Positions 1-8,536 of a stretch of 52,799 nt of DNA are shown here, piece after piece. The stretch lies in NCBI GenBank assembly GCA_018267545.1, contig JAFDYG010000455.1, positions 1 to 52,799 on the forward strand, read 5' to 3'. The position numbers and the translations under genes were made by a program. This DNA comes from Bacteroidota bacterium (lineage in GTDB: Bacteria > Bacteroidota > Bacteroidia > Chitinophagales > Chitinophagaceae). Within the stretch, counting starts at the first letter, position 1, and every line of letters starts with the position of its first letter. The notes under the pieces are model-generated. The model was not told the DNA's origin, searched no databases, and saw nothing but the letters and a program-made list of their open reading frames with translations.

Positions 1-512
1 AGATCATTTTTGCGCCAGACCGCAATTTGGGAGCTTACCTGGTAAAGAAGACGGGAAGGGATATGGTTTTGTGGGATGGGGCCTGTATGGTGCATGAGAT
101 CTTTAGTCTGGAGAAAATAACGAAGCTCAAGATCCGTCATCCCCAGGCAAAACTGATTGCGCACCCGGAATGCGAAGAACCGATTTTAAGACTGGCGGAA
201 TATATTGGTTCCACGACGGCATTATTGAATTATACGAAGAAAGATAGTGGGAAAGAATATATCGTTGCAACCGAGACCGGGATCCTTCACCAGATGCAGC
301 TATCGAGCCCAGAGAAGACGTTTATACCTGCGCCCCCTACAAACAACTGTGCGTGTAACGACTGCCCGCATATGAAGCTTAATACTCTTGAGAAGCTATA
401 TCTCTGTATGAAGTATGAACAGCCTGAATTGCTGATGGATCCGGAGCTAATGGTTGCGGCGAAAAAGCCGATAGAAAGGATGCTGGAAATCAGCGCTCGC
501 TATGGATTATGA
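1..512 (+). CDS. nadA: Quinolinate synthase NadA, C-terminal part (cut by window edge)
   Basis: Condenses iminoaspartate with dihydroxyacetone phosphate to quinolinate in de novo NAD synthesis, using a [4Fe-4S] cluster. The reading frame is open from base 3 ([10 protein letters not shown]), so the first possible start codon at 27 (TTG) is internal and the true start lies outside the window. Family signatures seen are the PDRNLG and WDGACMVHE stretches, the AHPEC segment and the Cys-rich [13 protein letters not shown] segment that supplies cluster ligands near the C-terminus. It ends with TGA at 510-512 and is followed by a hairpin terminator shared with mnmG. nadD, a later step of the same pathway, lies 3 kb downstream but in a separate transcription unit. 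Confidence 0.95.
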   Translation, partial: IIFAPDRNLGAYLVKKTGRDMVLWDGACMVHEIFSLEKITKLKIRHPQAKLIAHPECEEPILRLAEYIGSTTALLNYTKKDSGKEYIVATETGILHQMQLSSPEKTFIPAPPTNNCACNDCPHMKLNTLEKLYLCMKYEQPELLMDPELMVAAKKPIERMLEISARYGL

Positions 513-546
513 TATAAATAATTGATAATCAAATAATTGTGAATAA

Positions 547-575
547 AAAGCCCGGAATTTTGTGTTCCGGGCTTT
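547..575. terminator. Bidirectional terminator between nadA and mnmG
   Basis: AAAGCCCGGAA and TTCCGGGCTTT form a perfect 11-bp stem with a 7-base loop. A-rich sequence lies on the left and T-rich sequence on the right, so it can end the rightward nadA transcript and the leftward mnmG transcript. Convergent placement fits. Confidence 0.85.
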
Positions 576-578
576 CTT

Positions 579-2441
579 TTATCTTCCCATGAAGACCATT
601 AGGATTTGTACGTCGCTTGGATTGACGCCGCTGATCCGGCTGGCTTGACCAAGTGTTCTGGGTTTTATCTTTTTAAACTTCTGTAGTGCTTCATTCGACA
701 AAGACGAGATCTTGTCGTAATTAAAGTTCTCGGGAATCAGGAGATCTTCGAGCTGCGCCATTCTTTTTACGAGATCTTTTTCTTTTTCTATGTAGACGTC
801 ATACTTTACCTGAATTTCCGCTTGTTCAAGAATCTCTGGAGTATATTCCGAGAGGGCTGCGCCGAATCTTGGAATGGCAGTAACCATAGAATTCAGATCG
901 ATGTTTGGGCGAAGAAGAACCTGTTGTGCCTTTTGTTTTTGAACAAGTGCGGCTGAATTTTTTTCGGTGAGATAGTCGTTCGACTCTGCGGGTTCGATAG
1001 AAAATTCTTTTAGTACTTCTTTTATTTTTTCGACGCCATTCTTTTTGGCTAAGGTCTTCTCCATTCTTTTCTGTGTTGCCAGACCGAGGCGATAGCTCAT
1101 TTCGGTCAACCGGAGATCCGCGTTGTCCTGGCGAAGAAGAGTGCGGAACTCAGCGCGTGATGTAAACATGCGATAGGGTTCTTCCGTACCCTTGCTGATG
1201 AGATCGTCGATGAGTACGCCAATATAGGCTTCACTTCTTTTTAGGATCACTGGTTCAAGATTGTTGATCTTTTGGTGTGCGTTGATCCCAGCCATCAAAC
1301 CTTGACAGGCTGCTTCTTCATAACCCGTAGTTCCATTGATTTGTCCAGCAAAGAAGAGATTCTCTAGTGGCTTGGTTTCGAGAGAATGCTTTAATTGAGT
1401 AGGTGGAAAATAATCGTATTCGATCGCATACCCAGGTCTAAAGATCCGGACGTTCTCAAAGCCTGGAACTTGTTGGAGGGCCTGGTATTGTACTTCTTCG
1501 GGGAGGGAAGTAGAGAATCCATTGACGTAAATCTCAACGGTGTTCCAACCTTCGGGTTCGATGAAGAGCTGGTGACGTTCCCGTTCGGGAAATCGATTGA
1601 TCTTGTCTTCGATGCTTGGGCAGTATCTTGGGCCTACGCCTTCGATTCGACCGGTATACATGGGGCTTCTATCAAAGCCTGTTTTTAGGATCTCGTGAAC
1701 GGTAGAGTTGGTATAGCTAATCCAACAGCTTCTTTGTTCTTTTGGCTTGGGTATATCTAGATATGAGAAGCCTATGATTTCTTCGTCTCCCTTTTGTTCT
1801 TCCATCTTACTATAGTCGAGGCTTCTTCCATCAATCCGGGGAGGGGTCCCTGTTTTGAGACGATCGCTTTCGAGACCCAGGGATACAAGCTGTTCGGTGA
1901 TCCCTGTTGCTGCTTTTTCTGCTACTCTCCCACCCCCGAATCTTTTCTCTCCGATATGGATCACGCCATTTAGGAAGGTTCCGCTGGTAACAACCACAGC
2001 CTTCGATCTAATCTCATGACCAAGCCCAGTGATCACACCATATACTTTGCCATCCTTTACAAGGAGAGAATTAACCATGTCCTGATAGAAATCAACATTT
2101 GGAGTTTGTTCCAACATCTCCCGCCAGGTAGCAGCAAATAGCATCCGGTCGTTTTGTGCTCTTGGACTCCACATAGCGGGTCCTTTGGAACGATTCAGCA
2201 TCCGGAATTGAATCATGCTTTTGTCAGTGACAATACCAGAGTATCCTCCCATCGCATCTATTTCACGGACAATCTGCCCTTTGGCTATCCCTCCCATGGC
2301 CGGGTTACAGCTCATTTGTGCAATAGTCTGCATATTCATGGTGATCAAAAGAACCTTGGAACCAAGGTTTGCCGCGGAAGCCGCGGCTTCGCAACCGGCA
2401 TGTCCGGCACCTACAACGATAACATCATATTGAAGAAACAT
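579..2441 (-). CDS. mnmG: tRNA uridine-5-carboxymethylaminomethyl(34) synthesis enzyme MnmG (GidA)
   Basis: FAD-dependent enzyme that with MnmE installs the cmnm5 group on U34 of tRNAs reading split codon boxes; cytoplasmic. The 620-aa length is normal for the family. The Rossmann FAD motif VGAGHAGCEAA is at residues 10-20, followed by the SCNPAMGGIAKG and FGGGR segments and the family-typical C-terminal helical region ending SGVNPSDVQILMVF. The start ATG is complement of 2439-2441. The upstream intergenic region holds two parS-like palindromes, which fits the known tendency of gidA genes to lie near the replication origin, though no parA, parB or dnaA is in the window. Confidence 0.97.
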   Translation of the reverse strand: MFLQYDVIVVGAGHAGCEAAASAANLGSKVLLITMNMQTIAQMSCNPAMGGIAKGQIVREIDAMGGYSGIVTDKSMIQFRMLNRSKGPAMWSPRAQNDRMLFAATWREMLEQTPNVDFYQDMVNSLLVKDGKVYGVITGLGHEIRSKAVVVTSGTFLNGVIHIGEKRFGGGRVAEKAATGITEQLVSLGLESDRLKTGTPPRIDGRSLDYSKMEEQKGDEEIIGFSYLDIPKPKEQRSCWISYTNSTVHEILKTGFDRSPMYTGRIEGVGPRYCPSIEDKINRFPERERHQLFIEPEGWNTVEIYVNGFSTSLPEEVQYQALQQVPGFENVRIFRPGYAIEYDYFPPTQLKHSLETKPLENLFFAGQINGTTGYEEAACQGLMAGINAHQKINNLEPVILKRSEAYIGVLIDDLISKGTEEPYRMFTSRAEFRTLLRQDNADLRLTEMSYRLGLATQKRMEKTLAKKNGVEKIKEVLKEFSIEPAESNDYLTEKNSAALVQKQKAQQVLLRPNIDLNSMVTAIPRFGAALSEYTPEILEQAEIQVKYDVYIEKEKDLVKRMAQLEDLLIPENFNYDKISSLSNEALQKFKKIKPRTLGQASRISGVNPSDVQILMVFMGR

Positions 2442-2497
2442 GCTGCAAAATTACCATGAACCCTTGGAATGTGTTGGGAATATTTTCAAAAGAAAAG

Positions 2498-2513
2498 CGT
2501 TCCACGTGGAACG
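2498..2513. promoter_or_regulatory. parS-like palindrome 1
   Basis: CGTTCCACGTGGAACG is a perfect 16-bp palindrome closely resembling the bacterial parS consensus (TGTTTCACGTGAAACA). It lies between mnmG and ybeY and is paired with a second copy 31 bp further on. Assignment as a ParB-binding site is inference from sequence similarity. Confidence 0.6.
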
Positions 2514-2544
2514 CCTTATACTTGTATTTATTTTAGCTTAGAGA

Positions 2545-2560
2545 TGTTTCACGTGGAACG
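2545..2560. promoter_or_regulatory. parS-like palindrome 2
   Basis: TGTTTCACGTGGAACG differs from palindrome 1 at two positions in its left arm and matches the parS consensus left half exactly. It ends two bases before the ybeY stop codon. Two such sites within 63 bp argue against chance. Confidence 0.6.
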
Positions 2561-2562
2561 CC

Positions 2563-3003
2563 CTATTCTGTAAAGTATAAACTTAGGTATTGCTCCTCCA
2601 TTTTCCTCATAATCTTCTCTTCCTGGGATGTTTTATCCCTATATCCGCACAAATGTAAGGCTCCATGGAATATAACCCGATGTAATTCTTTCTTTAATGA
2701 CGTTCCAAAAGATCGGGCATTATCCCTAACCCGGTCAACGCTAATGTATATTTCGGCGTTTATTGGTTGTCCGGGCTCTGATAAATCGAAGGTAATAATG
2801 TCCGTGTAGTAGTCATGGTTTAGATACTGCTTGTTTATTTTCAGCAGATAATCATCGGAACAAAAGATATACTGGAGCTCATTGAACTGTTTTTTCTCCT
2901 TCTTGAAGAGTTCGGGGAGGAAATCTTTTAGCCGGGCTCTCTCCCTTAAGGGAACATCGGTAAGGAAATGGAAGCGGACAATAGGAGTGGTGGATGATGG
3001 CAT
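2563..3003 (-). CDS. ybeY: Endoribonuclease YbeY (16S rRNA maturation factor)
   Basis: Zinc-dependent single-strand RNase involved in 16S rRNA 3' maturation and ribosome quality control. The UPF0054 signature is seen as IFHGALHLCGYRDK: His, His and then Asp where most phyla have a third His, a substitution I recall as usual in Bacteroidota. The chosen start (ATG, complement of 3001-3003) gives 146 aa beginning MPSSTTPIV. A longer frame back to 3036 would run toward the divergent feoA promoter region and adds residues not typical of the family. Only 50 bp separates this start from feoA on the other strand, so the two genes share a very short divergent control region. Confidence 0.93.
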   Translation of the reverse strand: MPSSTTPIVRFHFLTDVPLRERARLKDFLPELFKKEKKQFNELQYIFCSDDYLLKINKQYLNHDYYTDIITFDLSEPGQPINAEIYISVDRVRDNARSFGTSLKKELHRVIFHGALHLCGYRDKTSQEEKIMRKMEEQYLSLYFTE

Positions 3004-3053
3004 TTCCGAAAATCGTAAGGATATTTGATATAACAAAGATTAATTTTGATGTC

Positions 3054-3281
3054 ATGAAGAGACTATCCCAGCTAGAGCCCGGAACTGTTGCTAGAATTCA
3101 TTCCTTCGAAAAGAACGACCTTTTTCTTAAGCTGATGGAGATGGGTTGTGTTCCCGGGGAGCTGATTAGGGTAGAACAGGTTGCGCCTCTTGGTGATCCC
3201 ATTTCAATCACGGTAGCCGGCTATAACCTGAGTCTCCGTTTAGATGAGGCCGATAATATCTTTATGGAGGAGGGTCTCTAA
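3054..3281 (+). CDS. feoA: FeoA-like ferrous iron transport accessory protein
   Basis: Small SH3-like cytosolic protein of 75 aa, proposed to assist the Fe(II) transporter FeoB. Seen are the FeoA features LEPGTVARI, LMEMGCVPGELI and the closing VAGYNLSLRLDEADNIFM strand. ATG at 3054 is preferred over the upstream frame opening at 2994, whose extra 20 residues do not look like FeoA. A perfect TAnnTTTG element (TAATTTTG, 3041-3048) ends only five bases before this ATG, so the mRNA may be leaderless; no well-spaced TTG is present. The stop overlaps the nadD start by one base (TAATG), so the pair is co-transcribed. FeoB is 49 kb away at the other end of the window. Confidence 0.85.
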   Translation: MKRLSQLEPGTVARIHSFEKNDLFLKLMEMGCVPGELIRVEQVAPLGDPISITVAGYNLSLRLDEADNIFMEEGL

Positions 3282-3856
3282 TGAAGGTAGGTCTTTACTT
3301 TGGCTCTTTCAACCCTGTCCACCATGGCCATTTAATCATTGCTAGCTACATTTTAAAGCATACCGATCTTAAGCAAGTTTGGTTTGTAGTCTCCCCACAG
3401 AATCCCCTTAAGCCCGCCGCCTCCCTTTTAAATGAATATCATCGCCTCTACCTGGTCCAGCTTGCCATTGAGGGAGAGGCAAATATGAAGGCATCGGACA
3501 TCGAATTCAAACTTCCCAAACCCTCCTTTACGGTAGATACCCTTACTTATTTGCAGGAGAAGTATCCGGTGAATGAGTTTTCTGTGATCATGGGAAGTGA
3601 TAGCTTCCAGAATCTTCCGAAATGGAAGAACTACACCTGGCTCTTACAGAACTATTCGATCTATGTATACAAGCGCCCGGAGCATGAACAGCTGCCGGAA
3701 TATACAGAAGCAAAGGAAATTCATATTCTAAAGGCCCCTCTCCTACCGATTTCTTCTACGGAAATAAGGAAGGATATAAAAGAGGGACGGTCTATTCGGT
3801 ACCTGGTGCCGGAGTCGGTGAGACAGGAGATTGAACGAAATCATTACTATCAATAA
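3281..3856 (+). CDS. nadD: Nicotinate-nucleotide adenylyltransferase NadD
   Basis: Adenylates nicotinate mononucleotide to deamido-NAD with ATP; cytoplasmic. The 191-aa protein has the nucleotidyltransferase signature GSFNPVHHGH at the N-terminus, the SFTVDTL segment, IMGSDSFQNLPKW, and the C-terminal ISSTEIRKDI motif that binds ATP phosphates. Translationally coupled to feoA by a one-base stop/start overlap. A hairpin terminator follows directly. Confidence 0.96.
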   Translation: MKVGLYFGSFNPVHHGHLIIASYILKHTDLKQVWFVVSPQNPLKPAASLLNEYHRLYLVQLAIEGEANMKASDIEFKLPKPSFTVDTLTYLQEKYPVNEFSVIMGSDSFQNLPKWKNYTWLLQNYSIYVYKRPEHEQLPEYTEAKEIHILKAPLLPISSTEIRKDIKEGRSIRYLVPESVRQEIERNHYYQ

Positions 3857-3860
3857 AAAA

Positions 3861-3884
3861 AAACCCGCCGGATCCGGCGAGTTT
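3861..3884. terminator. Terminator between convergent nadD and yjbR-like gene
   Basis: AAACCCGCCG, loop GATC, CGGCGAGTTT: a 10-bp stem with one C-A mismatch, flanked by an A-run on the left and T-rich sequence on the right. It probably works in both directions. Confidence 0.8.
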
Positions 3885-3889
3885 CTTTA

Positions 3890-4240
3890 TTAGAGAAGAC
3901 CTTGTTGGTCTTTCTTTGGTAAGGACTTTACGACTAGGAGGTAGGAATCATCTATCATCTCCTTTATGATTTTTGTAGGAATAGATCCATCGACGATGAC
4001 GGTGTTCCAAAGCCGTTTATTCATATGGTAGCCCGGAATTACCGAAGCATATTGTTCCCTCCATTCGATGGCCTTTTCGGGGTCGCACTTGACATTGAAC
4101 TGGGGTATGTCACTGTCCAGGCTGGCAAGCAGGAACATCTTGCCCTTGACCTTGAAGACAAGCGTACTCTCCCCGAAGGGGAAGCCTTCCTCCACTTCTT
4201 TTTTGCCTAGACAGTATTCCCGGATAGTTTCGATGTCCAT
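3890..4240 (-). CDS. MmcQ/YjbR family protein (DUF419)
   Basis: 116-aa protein of the MmcQ/YjbR family, which has a CyaY-like fold and is proposed to bind DNA; its cellular role is not settled. Family hallmarks are the N-terminal IREYCLGKKEVEEGFPFG, the VFKVKGKMFLLASL strand pair, and VIPGYHMNKRLWNTV followed by a helix with DSYLLVV. Full length. It stands alone between nadD (convergent) and the M20 peptidase upstream on the same strand, 44 bp away. Confidence 0.85.
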   Translation of the reverse strand: MDIETIREYCLGKKEVEEGFPFGESTLVFKVKGKMFLLASLDSDIPQFNVKCDPEKAIEWREQYASVIPGYHMNKRLWNTVIVDGSIPTKIIKEMIDDSYLLVVKSLPKKDQQGLL

Positions 4241-4284
4241 AGTTTAATTTATCGCTGTTTATGTATAAAATAAAATGAAGATGC

Positions 4285-5580
4285 TTAGTGAGCATCAGCA
4301 TAGTCGAATACGAGATTACAAAAGGCTTTAACGCCCAATTTGAAGCCAGACTCATCAATGGAGAAGTCGGCGGTATGGTGAGGATAGGCTGTATTGGGGT
4401 CCTGTCCTTTCTTCATTCCTCCCAGGAAGAAGAAAAAGGAAGGGACCTTTGCGCCAAAGAAAGAAAAGTCTTCAGAGCCCGTCATCGCATCCATCCAAAC
4501 CACGTTCTCTTCTCCAGCCGTCTTCTGTAAGGAGGGTAGTGTTTTTTTTACGAGGGCCGGGTCGTTGTAAGTAATAAGGGTCTTGTTGTCGATGTTTATT
4601 TCGGCGGTGGCACCTGCACTTTCGGCAATCTTGGTAACGGTCCGGCGCATCCGTTCGTGTATGATTCGCTGCATACCTGTGTCGAGGGTGCGGATCGTTC
4701 CGGTCATCGTCACTTCTTCGGGGATGATATTCGAGCGGACCCCACCCTGGATAACGCAGACCGAGATGACGGCGGCATCCTTGGTGAGCTCGGTTTGGCG
4801 GCTAATGATGGTCTGCAGGCCTTCGATGATCTGCGACGAAACGACTACCGGGTCGACGCCGGTCCAGGGTTGTGAACCGTGGGTGCCTTTGCCGTGTACT
4901 TTTATGGTGAACCAATCCGAGGCGGCCATGGCCCCTTCTGTGCGGTATTTGATCTTCCCGACTTCGGTTGCGGAGTTGATATGCAGGCCAAAGACGACGT
5001 CTACCTTGGGATTCTCGAGCACTCCCTCCTTGATCATGAGAGGGGCCCCGCCTTCCTCTCCATTGGGAGGACCTTCTTCTGCAGGCTGAAAGATAAATTT
5101 CACGGTTCCTTTGAGGTTGTTTTTCATGCCCGATAGAATTTCGGCTACGCTCATCATGATGGCCATATGGGAGTCGTGGCCGCAGGCGTGCATGGCTCCC
5201 ACCTCCTGACCATTGTAGGTGGTCTTCACTTTGGAGGCAAAGGGAATGGGGGTCCGTTCTACGATTGGAAGGGCGTCCATATCGGCACGGAGGCCGATGA
5301 CCGGGCCCGGCTGAGATCCTTTTAGAATGCCTACTACTCCGGTCTTCCCTACTCCTTCCTTTACTTCGATGCCCAGGGACCGGAGGTGGTCTGCGATAAT
5401 CTTCGCCGTGCGAATTTCCTGGTTACCCAGCTCGGGGTGTTCGTGGAAGTCTCTGCGCCAGGCGATGGTCTTACTTTCTATCTTGTCGGCGGCTGCGCTG
5501 ATGGCGGGCCGAAGGTCCTTTTTTTGAGCGTTGGCCGCTGTTACCAGGAGCAACAGAGAAGGAAGGAGTAGTTTTTTCAT
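4285..5580 (-). CDS. Secreted M20D family amidohydrolase/peptidase
   Basis: Zinc amidohydrolase resembling IAA-amino-acid hydrolases and hippuricases, which cleave N-acyl amino acids; exact substrate unknown. The start chosen (ATG, complement of 5578-5580) gives 431 aa with a clear Sec signal peptide ([18 protein letters not shown], then QKK). A longer frame runs upstream but would bury this signal peptide. Metal-binding segments seen are [17 protein letters not shown] and the C-terminal [18 protein letters not shown] and the dimerisation-domain stretch around [10 protein letters not shown] are also family-typical. It diverges from the chrA homologue, whose promoter sits 10 bp beyond this start. 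Confidence 0.9.
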   Translation of the reverse strand: MKKLLLPSLLLLVTAANAQKKDLRPAISAAADKIESKTIAWRRDFHEHPELGNQEIRTAKIIADHLRSLGIEVKEGVGKTGVVGILKGSQPGPVIGLRADMDALPIVERTPIPFASKVKTTYNGQEVGAMHACGHDSHMAIMMSVAEILSGMKNNLKGTVKFIFQPAEEGPPNGEEGGAPLMIKEGVLENPKVDVVFGLHINSATEVGKIKYRTEGAMAASDWFTIKVHGKGTHGSQPWTGVDPVVVSSQIIEGLQTIISRQTELTKDAAVISVCVIQGGVRSNIIPEEVTMTGTIRTLDTGMQRIIHERMRRTVTKIAESAGATAEINIDNKTLITYNDPALVKKTLPSLQKTAGEENVVWMDAMTGSEDFSFFGAKVPSFFFFLGGMKKGQDPNTAYPHHTADFSIDESGFKLGVKAFCNLVFDYADAH

Positions 5581-5589
5581 GTTAGTTTT

Positions 5590-5618
5590 TTGGTTATTAC
5601 TAAGATACGCTAATATTG
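5590..5618 (+). promoter_or_regulatory. Promoter for the chromate-transporter homologue
   Basis: TTG at 5590-5592, an 18-bp spacer, and TAATATTG at 5611-5618 match the Bacteroidota promoter pattern TTG-N17-20-TAnnTTTG with one deviation. Its expected start of transcription near 5624 argues that translation begins downstream, at TTG 5660. Confidence 0.5.
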
Positions 5619-5659
5619 TGGCCGCATTCAAGTGTTTACTTATTATCCAATCCCGGTTT

Positions 5660-6898
5660 TTGACAGTTCTGTTTCGACATATTGCTTTTCTGAAAGCGGT
5701 TTTTCTGCATAGCATTTCTGCTTTCGGAGGGCCGCAAGGGCATTTTGGAATGATGATGAAGACCTTTGTGCACCGGCGACGAGATGTCACGGAGGAAGAA
5801 TTGATCGACTACAATGCCTTTTGTCAGCTGCTTCCGGGGGCTTCTTCTACCCAGACACTTACATTGATCGGTTATAAGCGGGGCGGAGTGGTGCTGGCGA
5901 TGATAACCCTGATTATCTGGACGCTGCCGGCTTGTATCCTGATGGGTCTATTTTCCTTTTTTCCGATGACCAATACGGCGTTGTTCCGGTTTATAGGACC
6001 GATGACCATTGGCTTTTTATGTTTTGCCGCGCAGAAGGCCTTTGCAGTTTCGATCCACAACACCATTACCCGGGTCATCCTAGTGATAAGCACGATCGTT
6101 ACCTTTCTGTTGTTCAAGGCTCCCTGGATAGTGCCGATGCTCCTGGTCCTGGGAGGTTTTGTGACCAATCTTAGCAGCAAGCGTATTCCGCAGAAGGAAG
6201 TTCCATCCAAGAAAATAAAATGGGGAAATATCTGGCTGTTTGCCATCATCTTCCTGCTGGCGGGTGTGAGCAGTGAGCTTTCGAAGAACAACAACTGGCC
6301 GAACCGCCGGCCGCTGAACCTGTTTGAAAATACCTATCGTTTCGGGAGTCTCGTCTTTGGCGGAGGGAATGTGCTGATGCCCATGATGTATGAACAGTAC
6401 GTGGCGCGTCCCCAGTCTCAGACGCTGATGCAGCGCAATCCCAATATCATCCGGATGAATAAAGAAGACTTTTATTCCGGGTGGGGAATGGTCCGGGCGA
6501 TACCAGGGCCGGTATTCTCTGTCGCGTCGTATATCGGCGGGATCGTTATGAAAGACAAAGGAACGGGATATCAGATCCTGGGGTGCATCATCGCGACGAC
6601 TGGAATTTTTTTACCAAGCGCCCTGTTGGTGCTGTTCTTCTTCCCTATCTGGTATAATCTGAAAAAATACGCGATCGTCTATCGGGCGCTTGAAGGAATC
6701 AATGCGATCGTCGTAGGAATCATGGTCGGTGCGGCGTTGTACATGATGAAAGACTTGAAGACGGCCGTCTGGACGGATATCGTCTTAAAGCTTATCTGTA
6801 TAGGCGTGACCTGGCTGCTTCTCAACTTCTCGAAGCTCCCCTCTCCTGTTATTGTATTGATCTGGCTATTGGCTGGCCTTGGACTTACGCTGGTTTAG
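5660..6898 (+). CDS. chrA: Chromate transporter family protein (ChrA/CHR)
   Basis: Integral membrane protein of about 412 aa with the duplicated CHR layout: [13 protein letters not shown] in the first half, [13 protein letters not shown] and [15 protein letters not shown] in the second, and roughly ten hydrophobic segments. The family exports chromate in characterised members; substrate here is inferred. The frame is open from 5531 but early candidates (ATG 5579, GTG 5618) lie within or upstream of the promoter; TTG at 5660 immediately precedes the conserved [11 protein letters not shown] stretch. The 3' end overlaps the convergent helicase gene by 14 bp, so the two transcripts must be antisense at their ends. 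Confidence 0.82.
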   Translation: MTVLFRHIAFLKAVFLHSISAFGGPQGHFGMMMKTFVHRRRDVTEEELIDYNAFCQLLPGASSTQTLTLIGYKRGGVVLAMITLIIWTLPACILMGLFSFFPMTNTALFRFIGPMTIGFLCFAAQKAFAVSIHNTITRVILVISTIVTFLLFKAPWIVPMLLVLGGFVTNLSSKRIPQKEVPSKKIKWGNIWLFAIIFLLAGVSSELSKNNNWPNRRPLNLFENTYRFGSLVFGGGNVLMPMMYEQYVARPQSQTLMQRNPNIIRMNKEDFYSGWGMVRAIPGPVFSVASYIGGIVMKDKGTGYQILGCIIATTGIFLPSALLVLFFFPIWYNLKKYAIVYRALEGINAIVVGIMVGAALYMMKDLKTAVWTDIVLKLICIGVTWLLLNFSKLPSPVIVLIWLLAGLGLTLV

Positions 6899-8261
6899 AG
6901 CCGCGGTTGCCTTGACCTCCGCCGTGACCAGAACCGTGTCCGGAATTACCATGCCCGGAATGACCGCCATGCCTTTGACCCGACTGTCCGTGACCGGAGC
7001 GGTTTCCAGAATGGCCGTGTCCGCCGGACGAACGATTTCCCGAATTTCCGGAAGGTTTGAAATTTCTCCGGTTGCCCCCTCTTCCGCCGCCGGAGCGGTT
7101 GGATTTGGAGCGGGGTGTATATTCCGGAGCGGGGCCGAACTCTTCGGGAACGGGTTCTTTGTCGACGGGTTTCCCCAGCAGCGCTTCGATCGAATTGAAC
7201 TTATTCTGTTCCTTTTCGCTGATGAAGGTAAAGGCGATACCGTCTGTCTCGGCGCGGGCTGTACGGCCGATACGATGGATATAATCTTCTCCGTCGTTGG
7301 GAACGTCGTAGTTGATGACCATCTCGATACTGTCGATGTCGATCCCGCGAGAGAGAATGTCGGTGGCCACCAGGATGGGTAAACGACGGCTCTTGAATTC
7401 GAGCAAAACGTCTTCCCGGGAGGCTTGATCGAGGTCGGAGTGTATTTCTTTTACGTTGAAGCGGGCGCGTTTTAACTCTGCCGTCAATTGTTTCACGTTG
7501 TGCTTCTTTGAACAGAAGATCAGCGTGCTTTTTAAATTAGTTGACTTTAGCAACCATTTTACGAGCGGGTTCTTCTGGGTCTCGTATACGACGAAAGCTT
7601 TCTGGACGATCTTCGCCGGAGGCTTGGAGATGGCGATATTCACCTCTTCGGGTTCATGGAGGATCTTCCTTGCCAGCTCTCGGATCTTGACGGGCATCGT
7701 CGCGGAGAAGAGCAGGTTCTGCCGTTTGGGAGGCAGGAAGGAAATGATCTTCATGATGTCGTCGAAGAAACCCATGTCGAGCATGCGGTCAGCTTCGTCC
7801 AGGACCAGGAACTGTAGACCCTTCATCTTCACATAGCCCATATTCAGGTGGGCGATCATCCGGCCAGGGGTACAGATGACGATATCGGCGCCTTTGGAGA
7901 GGGCTTGCTTCTCGTTGGAGAAGTTGCTGCCGTCTCCCCCGCCATAGACGGCGATGGAGCTGATTGGAGTAAAATAGGAAAGCCCTTCCAGGTTTTGGGC
8001 GATCTGGATCGCGAGCTCGCGGGTTGGGACGATCACGAGGGCGTTAACCTGGTCGTCGTGCCGTGAGGCAAGGAGCTTATTGATGATGGGGAGCAGGAAG
8101 GCGGCTGTCTTACCGGTACCGGTCTGTGCGGAGGCAATGAGATCTTTTCCGTTTAAAATAATGGGAATGACCTGTTCCTGTACAGGAGTGGCATTTTCAT
8201 ATCCGGAAGCATCGATGCCTTCAAGCAGGCCTTCATCTAAGCCAAAGTCTCTAAAAGTCAA
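6885..8261 (-). CDS. DEAD-box RNA helicase, RhlE-like, with Gly/His/Ser-rich tail
   Basis: ATP-dependent RNA helicase of 458 aa. All motifs are visible in order: Q motif [11 protein letters not shown], motif I AQTGTGKT, Ia PTRELAIQ, Ib [48 protein letters not shown]. From about residue 385 a low-complexity tail follows with basic [10 protein letters not shown] and repeated SGHG/GNRSG units, a typical flexible RNA-binding extension. The start is TTG (complement of 8259-8261) in front of [12 protein letters not shown]; no in-frame ATG is close. Its 3' end overlaps the chrA homologue convergently. Confidence 0.94.
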   Translation of the reverse strand: MTFRDFGLDEGLLEGIDASGYENATPVQEQVIPIILNGKDLIASAQTGTGKTAAFLLPIINKLLASRHDDQVNALVIVPTRELAIQIAQNLEGLSYFTPISSIAVYGGGDGSNFSNEKQALSKGADIVICTPGRMIAHLNMGYVKMKGLQFLVLDEADRMLDMGFFDDIMKIISFLPPKRQNLLFSATMPVKIRELARKILHEPEEVNIAISKPPAKIVQKAFVVYETQKNPLVKWLLKSTNLKSTLIFCSKKHNVKQLTAELKRARFNVKEIHSDLDQASREDVLLEFKSRRLPILVATDILSRGIDIDSIEMVINYDVPNDGEDYIHRIGRTARAETDGIAFTFISEKEQNKFNSIEALLGKPVDKEPVPEEFGPAPEYTPRSKSNRSGGGRGGNRRNFKPSGNSGNRSSGGHGHSGNRSGHGQSGQRHGGHSGHGNSGHGSGHGGGQGNRGSKPA

Positions 8262-8536
8262 AATAGAATAAATTAAACAAACCGGCAGCTACACAGCCAA
8301 ACCCGGCAAAATGGTTAATAGTGAAATGCGGACTAAAGTTCGGCTTTTTAAACGGAATTTATTCACATGTGGACGAATTTGATAAAATATTCATAAGTGA
8401 GAAACTGCTGGGGCATAAGCAGTAAATATCGTGTCATCGTGCTGTAACGAGTAGAACTTTAGTAACTTCCACCCGGAAAAGGCACTGTAGCTGATGACTA
8501 TGGAATAATGCTTGCTGATTTTGTAACCATTGGCGA

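Noticed and set aside
2563-3003. YbeY with Asp in place of the third metal-binding His
   Set aside because: To my knowledge typical for Bacteroidota YbeY and so not a defect.
8262-8536. Possible RNA gene or regulatory element upstream of the GH63 gene
   Set aside because: No stable repeat, tRNA fold or good TTG/TAnnTTTG pair could be picked out.
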